Source: an uncultured Clostridia bacterium
GTDB lineage: Bacteria; Bacillota; Clostridia; Christensenellales; Aristaeellaceae
Length of the DNA stretch: 58,619 nt
Assembly (NCBI GenBank): GCA_947167215.1
Contig: CAMVHE010000011.1
Span: forward strand, 1-58,619
Direction of reading: 5' to 3'
A program made the translations under genes and the position numbers. Below, one piece after another: positions 19,635 through 27,499 of the stretch (the stretch's first letter is position 1; every line of letters starts with the position of its first letter). The notes under the pieces are model-generated. The model was given only the letters and a program-made list of their open reading frames with translations, did not search any database and was not told the DNA's origin.

Positions 19635-19660
19635 GCTGCAGGCATCCTGCAGCCTTTTTT
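19635..19660 (+). other. Perfect palindrome with T-tail in the prmC-prfA gap (antisense orientation)
   Basis: GCTGCAGG and CCTGCAGC with a 3-base loop are followed by CTTTTTT on the plus strand, directly after the leftward prmC stop. It is a good rho-independent terminator only for rightward transcripts, yet no rightward gene is known here. In the leftward mRNA it is a plain stem-loop that could protect or attenuate the prfA message. Confidence 0.5.
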
Positions 19661-20497
19661 CTATCCGATCGTGTGGCAGGCACCGACCACCCGCCACTGT
19701 CCGCCATAGTCCCGCAGCGCAAACGGTTCCCCGATGCGCTCCCGGAGCAGTGCGCAGACGGCATCCTTCTGACGGTACCCGATCTCAAACAGCAGGAGTC
19801 CGTCCTTTTCAAGATGCACCGGTGCTTCCTTCACGATTTTTTCATAACAGGCCAGACCGTCATGGTCTGCAAAAAGGGCCAGCTCCGGCTCCTGCTGCAC
19901 TTCCGGCATCAGGTCCGGCTGCTCCGCACGGGCGATGTACGGCGGGTTCGAAAGAATGGCCTCAAAGCTTTCCCCGGCCACCGGTTCAAACCAGTCCCCC
20001 TGCAGGAAACGGACGCGGGCGCCGTTCGCTCCGGCATTCCTCTGCGCCACCCGGAGCGCCTCCCCGGAAAGATCCACCGCACTGACCTGAAGGTCCGGGC
20101 GCAGCACGGCAAGGCTCACCGCAATGCAGCCGGAACCCGTTCCCAGGTCCAGCACGCGGGCGCCCCGGGGGATCCTGCGCATCGCTTCCTCCACGAGGAT
20201 CTCGGTATCCGGCCGGGGAACCAGCACATGCGCATTGACCTCAAAATCCAGTCCCATGAACCCGGTACTGCCAAGGATCCACTGCAGCGGCTCCCGGGCC
20301 GCCCTGCGGTTCACGCAGACATTAAGCCGCGCCTGTTCCTCCCCGGTAAGCTCCCGCTCCGTCTGAAGAAACAGCTGCAGCGGAGATGCCGAAAGGATCT
20401 CCGCCAGCAGTCTCCGCGCATCCCCCGCCGCATCCGGAACCCCGGAAGAAGCGAGCTTCGCCTCCGCGGATTTCAGCGCTTCCCGGACCGTGATCAT
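19661..20497 (-). CDS. prmC: Peptide chain release factor N5-glutamine methyltransferase
   Basis: Methylates the glutamine of the GGQ loop of release factors. The 278-residue protein has an N-terminal helical domain and a Rossmann methyltransferase domain: the SAM loop VLDLGTGSGCIAVSLA and the catalytic NPPYI (about residues 184-188). It overlaps the DUF1385 gene by 4 bases and precedes its substrate gene prfA. Confidence 0.95.
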   Translation of the reverse strand: MITVREALKSAEAKLASSGVPDAAGDARRLLAEILSASPLQLFLQTERELTGEEQARLNVCVNRRAAREPLQWILGSTGFMGLDFEVNAHVLVPRPDTEILVEEAMRRIPRGARVLDLGTGSGCIAVSLAVLRPDLQVSAVDLSGEALRVAQRNAGANGARVRFLQGDWFEPVAGESFEAILSNPPYIARAEQPDLMPEVQQEPELALFADHDGLACYEKIVKEAPVHLEKDGLLLFEIGYRQKDAVCALLRERIGEPFALRDYGGQWRVVGACHTIG

Positions 20498-21519
20498 GCA
20501 TTCTCCCCTGCCTGGTACACATAGACGCCGGGATCCAGGTTCTCCCCGTAATGGGCATAGCCGGCCTTGGCAGCCTTCATGGAAGCAATGGCCACTTCCA
20601 GCATCTCATCATCCGGCTCGCGGGTGGTCAGGTACTGGAGCATCAGGCCCGGCCAGCGGAGGATGCGGACGATCAGGCTGTTACCGGCATGGGCAAGGCC
20701 CTTCAGCACTTCATAGCTGACGCCCGCCACCAGCGGCAGGATGCAGATGCTGCGCAGGATCCTTCCCACGAAGCTCAGCTTTGCAACGCCGAAGAGCAGG
20801 AACAGCAACTGGTCAATGACCGATCCGATCAGGATGGAAATAAACATGACCAGGAACAGGAAGGCCGTGCCGCAGCGCGGATGGAGCCTCGAGAACTTCC
20901 GGGCATTTTCCGGCGTCAGGGGCTGGTCCGCCTCATTGCAGTACACTGTCTTGTGCTCCGCGCCGTGGTACTGAAAGACGCGCTTGATGTCCGGCACAAA
21001 TCCGATGGCAACCATGTATCCGATGAGGATGGCAATGCGCACGCAGCCGGAGATCAGGTTGAGCAGGAGCCTGCTGCTGATGAACTTCCCGAGGGCCGTT
21101 GCCACCGCGGAAGGAATCATGACAAAGAGGAACATGCTGAGGGCCACCGCAAGGACCATGGCAACCGCCATGACCACCTTGTCAATGCTCGCTCCCAGCT
21201 TCTTGGAGAGCCAGATTTCGAAACGGCTGGGCTCCTCGTCCGTAATGCCGAGCATCTGGGTTGCCTCGTCCAGGGTGGACATGCCCATCTTCAGCATGGT
21301 CACCATGTTGACGCAGCCCCGGATAAAAGGCTTCCCCATCCAGGGATGCTTCTTGGAGAGCGGCTCCCGATGCTTGCAGGTCACCAGGATCCTGCCGTCC
21401 GGCTTTCGAACCGCAATCGCCTGGGATTCATCCTGGGGGCTCTGCATCATGACGCCTTCCATGACCGCCTGGCCGCCGATATCCTTGTAAATGGGACAAG
21501 CCCTGTTTTTCTTATTCAT
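20494..21519 (-). CDS. DUF1385 membrane protein
   Basis: A 341-residue membrane protein. The N-terminal IGGQAVMEGVMMQSP block and the later FQYHGAEHKTVYCNE block are diagnostic of DUF1385, whose biochemical role is unknown. About four to six transmembrane segments lie between residues 110 and 280. AAGGAAG precedes the ATG. In many Bacillota this gene sits just ahead of prmC-prfA, as here, with a 4-base overlap. Confidence 0.9.
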   Translation of the reverse strand: MNKKNRACPIYKDIGGQAVMEGVMMQSPQDESQAIAVRKPDGRILVTCKHREPLSKKHPWMGKPFIRGCVNMVTMLKMGMSTLDEATQMLGITDEEPSRFEIWLSKKLGASIDKVVMAVAMVLAVALSMFLFVMIPSAVATALGKFISSRLLLNLISGCVRIAILIGYMVAIGFVPDIKRVFQYHGAEHKTVYCNEADQPLTPENARKFSRLHPRCGTAFLFLVMFISILIGSVIDQLLFLLFGVAKLSFVGRILRSICILPLVAGVSYEVLKGLAHAGNSLIVRILRWPGLMLQYLTTREPDDEMLEVAIASMKAAKAGYAHYGENLDPGVYVYQAGENA

Positions 21520-21539
21520 AGATGGTACTTCCTTTCTTT

Positions 21540-21977
21540 TCAGACATCTTCTTCAAGCTCTTCTTCCAGCTTGCGTTGTTCCTTTTCCACTATCATCATG
21601 AGCAGGGACAGCAGCCCCATGGCCACAAGCACGGTCCCCGCGCCGAGCAGCACCGCTTTCAGCACGCTGCCGGTCATGGCACCGGCAAGCAGGCCCACCC
21701 CTGCGCCGCAGAGCAGGGCGTACTTTGCGTTGTCCCGCCAGTCCGGCCGGGCATCCGCGTCCCAGATGCCGTGCTTGGCATAGAGAACGATCAGGGTGAA
21801 AACGGTGATCACCAGGACCACGCTCTCCCCGGTCACCTGCTGCATCCCGGATCCCAGGAGCAGCTGCAGCACGATCGCCGCCACCAGCAGGACAATCACC
21901 AGATTCAGTCCCAGATGGTCGATCCTGTACATCTCCTGCATTTCCCGCTCATCCAGTACGGTCCGCGGTTTACGCAT
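21540..21977 (-). CDS. Small membrane protein (DUF6773-like)
   Basis: A 145-residue protein: a short cytoplasmic N-terminus (RKPRTVLDEREMQEMYRID), two hydrophobic segments, a charged loop (GIWDADARPDWRDNAK), then two more helices and an acidic tail. An ATG at 21977 that overlaps the end of the XRE gene by 8 bases is the likely start, although the frame is open further upstream. A small XRE regulator followed by this membrane protein is a common pair in Bacillota. Function unknown; a membrane-linked sensor of the regulator is conceivable. Confidence 0.75.
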   Translation of the reverse strand: MRKPRTVLDEREMQEMYRIDHLGLNLVIVLLVAAIVLQLLLGSGMQQVTGESVVLVITVFTLIVLYAKHGIWDADARPDWRDNAKYALLCGAGVGLLAGAMTGSVLKAVLLGAGTVLVAMGLLSLLMMIVEKEQRKLEEELEEDV

Positions 21978-22179
21978 CCGAATCCGCCTCCTCCCAGAAC
22001 AAAGCATCCAGCGTTGTCCCCAGTTCCTTGCATATGGACACGCAGAGAGCCAGCGAAGGGTTGAATCTCCCTGCCTCAATCATGCCAATGGTCTGCCTCG
22101 TCACGCCCACGAGTTTTGCCAGATCCTCCTGCGACAGATCAAGCCTGGCTCTTGCCGCCTTCATCCGCAGGTTTTTCAA
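21970..22179 (-). CDS. Small XRE regulator (YozG-like)
   Basis: A 69-residue protein that is essentially one HTH domain (ARARLDLSQEDLAKLVGVTR, then QTIGMIEAGRFNPSLALCVSI). It starts at TTG, 8 bases after GGGAGGTG; the ATG at 22164 lacks this spacing. It is the first gene of a leftward run that includes prmC, prfA and sua5, so it may set expression of the whole run. Overlaps the membrane-protein gene. Confidence 0.85.
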   Translation of the reverse strand: MKNLRMKAARARLDLSQEDLAKLVGVTRQTIGMIEAGRFNPSLALCVSICKELGTTLDALFWEEADSDA

Positions 22180-22231
22180 TACCGATCCACCTCCCGCACA
22201 AATCCGTAACGGCTTTCTTTAATGCAGGCAC

Positions 22232-22260
22232 AGTATACGCTTCCGGGAAGGCAATGTCAA
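22232..22260 (-). promoter_or_regulatory. Promoter of the XRE-to-phosphorylase operon
   Basis: On the minus strand a perfect TTGACA (22255-22260) and TATACT (22232-22237) are 17 bases apart. GTCAT-TTTG-ATGAC (22269-22282), an inverted repeat just upstream of the -35 box, may be an operator for the XRE protein. Confidence 0.75.
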
Positions 22261-22305
22261 CTATATTTGTCATTTTGATGACTATGGTTTTGCATTTTCA
22301 GATGT

Positions 22306-22338
22306 CAAAAAAAGAAAAGAACGACTTGCGTCGTTCTT
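22306..22338 (-). terminator. Terminator of rpmE
   Basis: On the minus strand AAGAACGAC, a GCAA tetraloop and GTCGTTCTT are followed by a long T-rich run (22316 down to 22306). Confidence 0.85.
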
Positions 22339-22351
22339 CTTATTGCGTTTC

Positions 22352-22549
22352 TTACAGACCATAGCGCTTTTTGAAACGATCCACGCGTCCGCCGGTATCA
22401 ACCAGCTTCTGCTTTCCTGTATAGAAGGGATGGCACTTGGAGCAAATTTCAACGCGCAGATCCTTTTTGGTGGAACCGGTGGTGAATGTATTGCCGCAAA
22501 CACACGTTACGGTAGCCTTCTGATACTTAGGATGAATGCCTTCTTTCAT
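22352..22549 (-). CDS. rpmE: Ribosomal protein L31
   Basis: A 65-residue L31 of the zinc-binding A type: CVC near the N-terminus and CSKC in [15 protein letters not shown] form the metal site. AGGTG lies 6 bases before the ATG at 22549; the frame is open slightly further up but without homology. Single-gene unit with its own promoter, leader and terminator. A zinc-free paralogue elsewhere would be expected under zinc limitation in some relatives. Confidence 0.96.
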   Translation of the reverse strand: MKEGIHPKYQKATVTCVCGNTFTTGSTKKDLRVEICSKCHPFYTGKQKLVDTGGRVDRFKKRYGL

Positions 22550-22625
22550 CGTTTTCACCTCTTTCCCGCACCTGTATCGCATGAAAGACATATCCAGGAT
22601 GTCTTCTCATACGCCTTAACGGACC
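22550..22625 (-). promoter_or_regulatory. Putative L31 autoregulatory leader
   Basis: The roughly 75-base leader of rpmE contains AAGACAT-N7-ATGTCTT (22585-22605), a 7-base stem just upstream of the ribosome binding site. L31 leaders that bind the protein are known in several phyla including Firmicutes. Assignment here rests on position and one hairpin only. Confidence 0.4.
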
Positions 22626-22630
22626 TGCAT

Positions 22631-22659
22631 AGTATAATGCCTCCGGTGATAAAAAGCAA
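22631..22659 (-). promoter_or_regulatory. Promoter of rpmE
   Basis: On the minus strand TTGCTT (22654-22659) and TATACT (22631-22636) are 17 bases apart. Confidence 0.65.
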
Positions 22660-22905
22660 TACCATTTTTGGTCTTATTTTCCTGTGAAATTATGACAAAG
22701 TGTGTCGCAATCCTCTCCTGCCGCTCCCGGAGGAAGGTTCCGTCCCACTGCCCCCTTTCCTCCCTCCGGACGGTTCCCTGCTCCGTGTACTGAAAGCAGC
22801 GGCTTTCTCCTCCGCGTCCCGATCCCTGCCCGGCAGCGCATTTCCTTCCTTTTTTGTGTGGTTTTTCTGCTTTTTCCTGTCATGTGCATGCTGTTATCCA
22901 AACAT

Positions 22906-22934
22906 TTGACACCACATTACAGTACATGTATACT
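22906..22934 (+). promoter_or_regulatory. Promoter of the citrate synthase operon
   Basis: A perfect TTGACA (22906-22911) and TATACT (22929-22934) are separated by 17 bases. The -10 box lies inside a palindrome. Confidence 0.8.
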
Positions 22935-22942
22935 TGTATACA
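22927..22942 (+). promoter_or_regulatory. Candidate GntR operator
   Basis: TGTATAC-TT-GTATACA is a perfect 7+2+7 palindrome covering the -10 box and start region. Bound protein would block transcription. Palindromes built on GTATAC are typical sites for FCD-type GntR regulators, and such a regulator is the second gene of this operon. Confidence 0.6.
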
Positions 22943-22968
22943 GAGATGCATTGAAAGAGGTGATATGC

Positions 22969-24345
22969 ATGCTGGAAATTTCTAGCAAGACCAATCTGCT
23001 GGAGCAGAAGAATTACCGCTATTCCCTGCAGGATGTGGAAAATCCCAATCTGTACCGGGATATCTATGATTATGAAAGCATTCCAAAGATTCCCTTCAAC
23101 CATCGCCGTGTGCCGATGGGCATGCCGGAGGAAATCTGGATTACCGATACTTCATTCCGTGACGGACAGCAGGCCATCAACCCCTACACGGTGGATCAGA
23201 TCGTGGATCTGTACAAGCTGATGAACAAGCTGGGCGGCCCCTACGGCATCATCCGGCAGACCGAGTTCTTCGCCTATTCCGAGAAGGACCGGGAAGCCAT
23301 CCGCAGGTGCCAGGAGCTGGGACTGCGCTTTCCGGAGATCACCACCTGGATCCGGGCAAATAAAAAGGATTTCCAGCTGGTCAAGGACCTGGGCATCCGG
23401 GAAACCGGCATCCTGGTCAGCTGCTCCGACTACCATATCTTCAAAAAGATGAAGATGACGCGCAGCCAGGCAATGCGGCAGTATCTCGATACGGTTGCCA
23501 TGGCCTTTGAAGCCGGCGTCATGCCGCGGTGCCACCTGGAAGACATCACCCGGGCGGATTTCTACGGCTTCGTGGTTCCCTTTGTCTGCGAGCTCACCAA
23601 GATGAGCCAGGAAGCCCAGATCCCCATCCGCATCCGCGCCTGCGATACCATGGGCTATGGCGTTCCCTATACCGAGGTTGCCCTTCCCCGTTCCGTACCG
23701 GGCATTGTCTACGGTCTGCAGCACTATGCCGATGTGGAAAGCAATTATCTCGAATGGCACGGCCACAACGACTTCTACAAAGCAGTGACCAACGCGTCTA
23801 CCGCCTGGCTCTACGGCGCCAGTGCCGTCAACTGCACCCTGATGGGAATCGGCGAGCGCACCGGCAATGTGCCGCTGGAGGCCATGTGCATTGAGTATGC
23901 CTCCCTGCGCGGTTCCCTCGACGGCATGGACCTGACCGTCATCACGGAGATTGCCGATTATTACAAGAACGTGATCGGATACGATATTCCGCCCATGACG
24001 CCCTTCGTGGGCCGCTCCTTCAATGAGACCCGGGCGGGAATCCACGCGGACGGCCTCATGAAGGATGAGGAGATCTACAACATCTTCAATACGAAGAAGC
24101 TGCTGAACAAGCCCGCCAGCGTCATGATCGGGCAGAACAGCGGCCTTGCCGGAATCGCCTACTGGATCAATGACAATTACCAGCTGCCGGCTACCTCCGC
24201 CGTACAGAAGACGGATCCGCTGGTGGTCGAAATGAAGGCCTGGATCGATGCCCAGTATGCGGCAGGACGGGTTGCAGCCATGAGCGTTGCCGAACTGGAG
24301 GCAAAGATTGAAGAGCTGACAGGCGGCACCCTGGCAAGGTTATAA
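22969..24345 (+). CDS. Re-type citrate synthase (HMGL/isopropylmalate synthase superfamily)
   Basis: Condenses acetyl-CoA with an oxo acid. The 458-residue protein has the DRE-TIM motif TDTSFRDGQQ (about 60-68) and the metal-binding HGHND (EWHGHNDF). Its sequence and context with isocitrate dehydrogenase match the anaerobe Re-citrate synthases related to homocitrate and isopropylmalate synthases. No C-terminal leucine-feedback domain is visible. AGAGG lies 8 bases before the ATG at 22969. Homocitrate or 2-isopropylmalate synthase activity is possible, but the next metabolic gene being isocitrate-type dehydrogenase favours citrate. Confidence 0.8.
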   Translation: MLEISSKTNLLEQKNYRYSLQDVENPNLYRDIYDYESIPKIPFNHRRVPMGMPEEIWITDTSFRDGQQAINPYTVDQIVDLYKLMNKLGGPYGIIRQTEFFAYSEKDREAIRRCQELGLRFPEITTWIRANKKDFQLVKDLGIRETGILVSCSDYHIFKKMKMTRSQAMRQYLDTVAMAFEAGVMPRCHLEDITRADFYGFVVPFVCELTKMSQEAQIPIRIRACDTMGYGVPYTEVALPRSVPGIVYGLQHYADVESNYLEWHGHNDFYKAVTNASTAWLYGASAVNCTLMGIGERTGNVPLEAMCIEYASLRGSLDGMDLTVITEIADYYKNVIGYDIPPMTPFVGRSFNETRAGIHADGLMKDEEIYNIFNTKKLLNKPASVMIGQNSGLAGIAYWINDNYQLPATSAVQKTDPLVVEMKAWIDAQYAAGRVAAMSVAELEAKIEELTGGTLARL

Positions 24346-24356
24346 GGAGGCAAAGC

Positions 24357-25001
24357 ATGAACCATCAGATGATTTCTCTGGCAGATCAGGTATTTGAAGT
24401 GCTGGAGCATGCCATATTAAGCGGCGAGTACGAGCGCGGACAGCTGCTCACCGAAACCCAGCTTTCCGAGGAGCTGGCGGTTTCCAGGACTCCCATCCGG
24501 GAAGCGCTGAAGCGCCTGGCCATGGAGCACATTGTGGAAATGACCAACCGGGGCGCCCGGGTGGTGGGCATTCTTCCGGAAGACATTGATGACATCTACG
24601 AGATCCGGGTCCGGGTAGAGGGACTGGTGGTCGCAAGGGCCGCCCTCAACATGACGGACGCGGACATCGAGGAGCTGCAGTCCACCCTGGACCTGCAGGA
24701 ATTCTACACCCAGAAACAGGATGCGGATAACCTGAAGGACATGGACAGCCGCTTCCACCAGCTCCTGTATGAGCACTGCGGTTCCAATATTCTCCGGGAG
24801 CTGCTGGCACCCCTGCACCGGAAGATCATGAAATACCGGAAGGTGTCCATGTCGATCCCCAGCAGGGCCCACGAATCGCTGACGGAGCACCGGGCAATTC
24901 TGGATGCCGTCCGGGAACGGGACGCCGCCAAAGCTGAAGCACTGACCATTGAACACATCAAACACGCAAGAGAAAGTGTTCTTTCCACCCAGCATGTATA
25001 A
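24357..25001 (+). CDS. GntR-family regulator, FCD type
   Basis: A 214-residue regulator. A winged HTH at residues 10-75 (AILSGEYERGQLLTETQLSE, then ELAVSRTPIREALKRL) is followed by an all-helical FCD ligand-binding domain with conserved Asp/His positions (DADIEELQ, FHQLLYEHCGS, EHRAILDAV). AGGAGG is 6 bases before the ATG. It sits between citrate synthase and isocitrate dehydrogenase, so it likely controls this operon through the palindrome at 22927-22942. FCD domains bind carboxylates, so citrate or a related acid is a reasonable effector guess. Confidence 0.92.
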   Translation: MNHQMISLADQVFEVLEHAILSGEYERGQLLTETQLSEELAVSRTPIREALKRLAMEHIVEMTNRGARVVGILPEDIDDIYEIRVRVEGLVVARAALNMTDADIEELQSTLDLQEFYTQKQDADNLKDMDSRFHQLLYEHCGSNILRELLAPLHRKIMKYRKVSMSIPSRAHESLTEHRAILDAVRERDAAKAEALTIEHIKHARESVLSTQHV

Positions 25002-25021
25002 AAGAGAAGAGGAAATTCGCC

Positions 25022-26146
25022 ATGGACATCACGAAAATGACGGGGTACTTTGAGGCACTTTTACGGGAACAGCTCCAGCGGGCAGCCCATCTGGCGGAGG
25101 ATAAGCCGCTGGATTTCACCGCACGGCCGCTGACCATCGGCCTGATTGACGGGGACGGCATCGGTCCCGTCATCATGCAGGAAGCACGGCGTGCACTGGA
25201 AGTGCTGCTGGCACAGGAAATCGCAGACGGCTCCATTGTTCTCCGGAACATCGAAGGCCTGACCATTGAGAACCGTCTGGCCAAAGGAGAAAGCATTCCT
25301 GCCGACGTGCTTTCGGAAATCCGCAAATGCCCGGTGCTGCTGAAAGGCCCCACCACCACTCCCGGCGGCGGAACCATGACCAGCGCCAATGTGACCCTTC
25401 GCAAGGAGCTGGAACTTTTTTCCAACGTCCGCCCCGTTTCCCTGCCCGAAGCAGGCATTGACTGGACTTTCTTCCGGGAAAACACGGAAGGCGAATACGC
25501 CATCGGCAGCAGGGGCATCGAAGAAGAGGGGCTCCTTGCCATGGATTTCAAGGTCATTACCGTTGCCGGAACCGAGCGCATTGCCAGAGCGGCCTATGAA
25601 TTTGCAAGGAATACCGGCAAAAAGCATGTGGCCATTGTCACCAAGGCAAACATCATGAAGAAGACCGACGGTCTTTTCTCCCGCGTCTGCCATGAGATTG
25701 CAAAGGATTATCCGGAGATCCAGACCGAAGAATACTATGTGGACATCATGAGCGCCAATCTGCTGAATCCGGCGATCCGCAGCAAATTCCAGGTCATCCT
25801 GGCCCCCAACCTTTACGGGGATATCCTGACGGATGAAGCCGCACAGATTCAGGGCGGCGTCGGCACTGCGGGCAGTGCAAATACCGGCAGCCGCTATGCC
25901 ATGTTTGAAGCCATACACGGTTCTGCCCCCCGAATGATCGAGGAAGGCCTCGGGGATTATGCCAGCCCCGAAAGCATCCTGCAGGCCGCAGCCATGATGC
26001 TCGAGCACATCGGAGAAGCGAAAAAAGCCTGCGCCCTGCGTGACGCGGTTGCAGCAGTCAAGGCCTCCGGCATCGTCGCCAGCGGCAGCCGGGAAGGTGC
26101 CACCTGCAAAGCCTTCGGAGATGCCCTTCTGGCCCGTCTCCGGTAG
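25022..26146 (+). CDS. icd: Isocitrate dehydrogenase (NAD-type, isocitrate/isopropylmalate family)
   Basis: Oxidatively decarboxylates isocitrate to 2-oxoglutarate. The 374-residue protein has [12 protein letters not shown] at the N-terminus, the substrate loop region [20 protein letters not shown], and the metal-binding [19 protein letters not shown]. The loop resembles isocitrate rather than isopropylmalate enzymes. With the upstream Re-citrate synthase it forms two steps of the oxidative branch to glutamate; aconitase is not in the window. It follows the GntR gene by 20 bases. Confidence 0.85.
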   Translation: MDITKMTGYFEALLREQLQRAAHLAEDKPLDFTARPLTIGLIDGDGIGPVIMQEARRALEVLLAQEIADGSIVLRNIEGLTIENRLAKGESIPADVLSEIRKCPVLLKGPTTTPGGGTMTSANVTLRKELELFSNVRPVSLPEAGIDWTFFRENTEGEYAIGSRGIEEEGLLAMDFKVITVAGTERIARAAYEFARNTGKKHVAIVTKANIMKKTDGLFSRVCHEIAKDYPEIQTEEYYVDIMSANLLNPAIRSKFQVILAPNLYGDILTDEAAQIQGGVGTAGSANTGSRYAMFEAIHGSAPRMIEEGLGDYASPESILQAAAMMLEHIGEAKKACALRDAVAAVKASGIVASGSREGATCKAFGDALLARLR

Positions 26147-26148
26147 CC

Positions 26149-26177
26149 TTGCATTCCAACGGACTTCTTGCTACAAT
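26149..26177 (+). promoter_or_regulatory. Promoter of glyA
   Basis: TTGCAT (26149-26154) and TACAAT (26172-26177) are 17 bases apart, directly after the dehydrogenase stop. No terminator separates the genes, so read-through from the operon is also likely. Confidence 0.65.
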
Positions 26178-26208
26178 ACACCCATTCTTTTTCAAAGGAG
26201 GGATTACC

Positions 26209-27441
26209 TTGAATTTTGATCTGATCCGTCAGACTGATCCGGAAATCGCCGAAGCCATTGAAGCCGAACTGAACCGCCAGCGGAGCCATATTGAGCTCAT
26301 CGCTTCTGAGAACTTTGTAAGCCCTGCCGTCATGGCAGCCATGGGAACACCCCTGACCAACAAATATGCCGAGGGCTATCCGGGAAAGCGCTATTACGGC
26401 GGATGCGAATGCGTGGATATCGTCGAAAACCTGGCCAGAGACCGGGCATGCCAGATCTTTGGTGCTGACCATGCCAACGTCCAGCCCCATTCCGGAGCAC
26501 AGGCGAACATGGCGGTCTACTTTGCCATGCTGAATCCCGGTGATACGGTCATGGGAATGAATCTCTCCCACGGCGGCCATCTCACCCATGGTTCTCCGGT
26601 GAATATGAGCGGCAAATATTTCAACTTTGTCCCCTACGGCGTCAACGAAGACGGATACATCGATTATGATGAGGTTGCGCGGATTGCCAGGGAATGCAAG
26701 CCCCGCATGCTGGTAGCCGGCGCTTCCGCCTATCCCAGGACCATTCATTTTGACAAGCTCCGCGCAATCTGCGACGAAGTGGGTGCCCTGTTCATGGTGG
26801 ACATGGCGCACATTGCCGGCCTGGTTGCGGCAGGACTCCATCCCTCTCCTGTTCCCTATGCTGACTTTGTCACCACAACCACGCACAAGACCCTGCGCGG
26901 TCCCCGCGGCGGCATGATCCTCTGCAGGGAGGAATATGCCAAGGCCATCGACAAGGCGATCTTCCCGGGCACCCAGGGCGGCCCGCTGGAGCACGTGATC
27001 GCTGCCAAGGCTGTCTGCTTCAAGGAGGCGCTGTCTCCCGCATTCAAGGAGTACCAGGGACAGATCATCCGCAATGCCAAGGCCCTCGAGGAAGCCTTCC
27101 GCAAGGAAGGAATTGAGATGGTCTCCGGCGGCACCGACAACCATCTGATCCTCCTCGACTTCTCCAATACCGAAGTCACCGGCAAGCAGCTGGAAGCCTG
27201 GCTGGAAGAAGCCAACATCACGGTAAACAAGAATACCGTTCCGAAGGAAAAGCGCAGCCCCTTCGTCACCAGCGGCGTGCGCGTCGGCACTCCTGCAGTT
27301 ACCAGCCGCGGATTCAAGGAAGAAGACATGGCCAAGGTCGCTTCCTGGATCGGCAGAGTCGTCCGCGAGGGCGAGAGCTGCCTGCCGGCAGTCAAGGCGG
27401 AGGTCGAGGCCTTCATGACCCACTTCCCGCTTTACGCCTGA
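26209..27441 (+). CDS. glyA: Serine hydroxymethyltransferase
   Basis: Interconverts serine and glycine with tetrahydrofolate, supplying one-carbon units. The 410-residue protein has [18 protein letters not shown], the PLP-lysine region [14 protein letters not shown], and the C-terminal substrate arginine in [14 protein letters not shown]. The start is TTG at 26209: AAAGGAGG lies 6 bases upstream and homology begins there, whereas the in-frame upstream ATG (26149) lies in the promoter. A strong terminator follows. Confidence 0.97.
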   Translation: MNFDLIRQTDPEIAEAIEAELNRQRSHIELIASENFVSPAVMAAMGTPLTNKYAEGYPGKRYYGGCECVDIVENLARDRACQIFGADHANVQPHSGAQANMAVYFAMLNPGDTVMGMNLSHGGHLTHGSPVNMSGKYFNFVPYGVNEDGYIDYDEVARIARECKPRMLVAGASAYPRTIHFDKLRAICDEVGALFMVDMAHIAGLVAAGLHPSPVPYADFVTTTTHKTLRGPRGGMILCREEYAKAIDKAIFPGTQGGPLEHVIAAKAVCFKEALSPAFKEYQGQIIRNAKALEEAFRKEGIEMVSGGTDNHLILLDFSNTEVTGKQLEAWLEEANITVNKNTVPKEKRSPFVTSGVRVGTPAVTSRGFKEEDMAKVASWIGRVVREGESCLPAVKAEVEAFMTHFPLYA

Positions 27442-27452
27442 TTCAATCCATC

Positions 27453-27486
27453 AAAAAAACGAGACCGCAAGGTCTCGCTTTTTTTG
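27453..27486. terminator. Two-way terminator between glyA and the DUF1015 gene
   Basis: CGAGACC, GCAA loop and GGTCTCG (27460-27477) are flanked by an A-run on the left and a T-run on the right, so both convergent transcripts can stop here. Confidence 0.88.
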
Positions 27487-27499
27487 TAGTTGTGGGGCA

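Noticed and set aside
22660-22905. T-box or riboswitch before the citrate synthase gene
   Set aside because: The region lies upstream of the -35 box, so it is not in the transcript. The leader from the promoter to the ATG is only about 30 bases.
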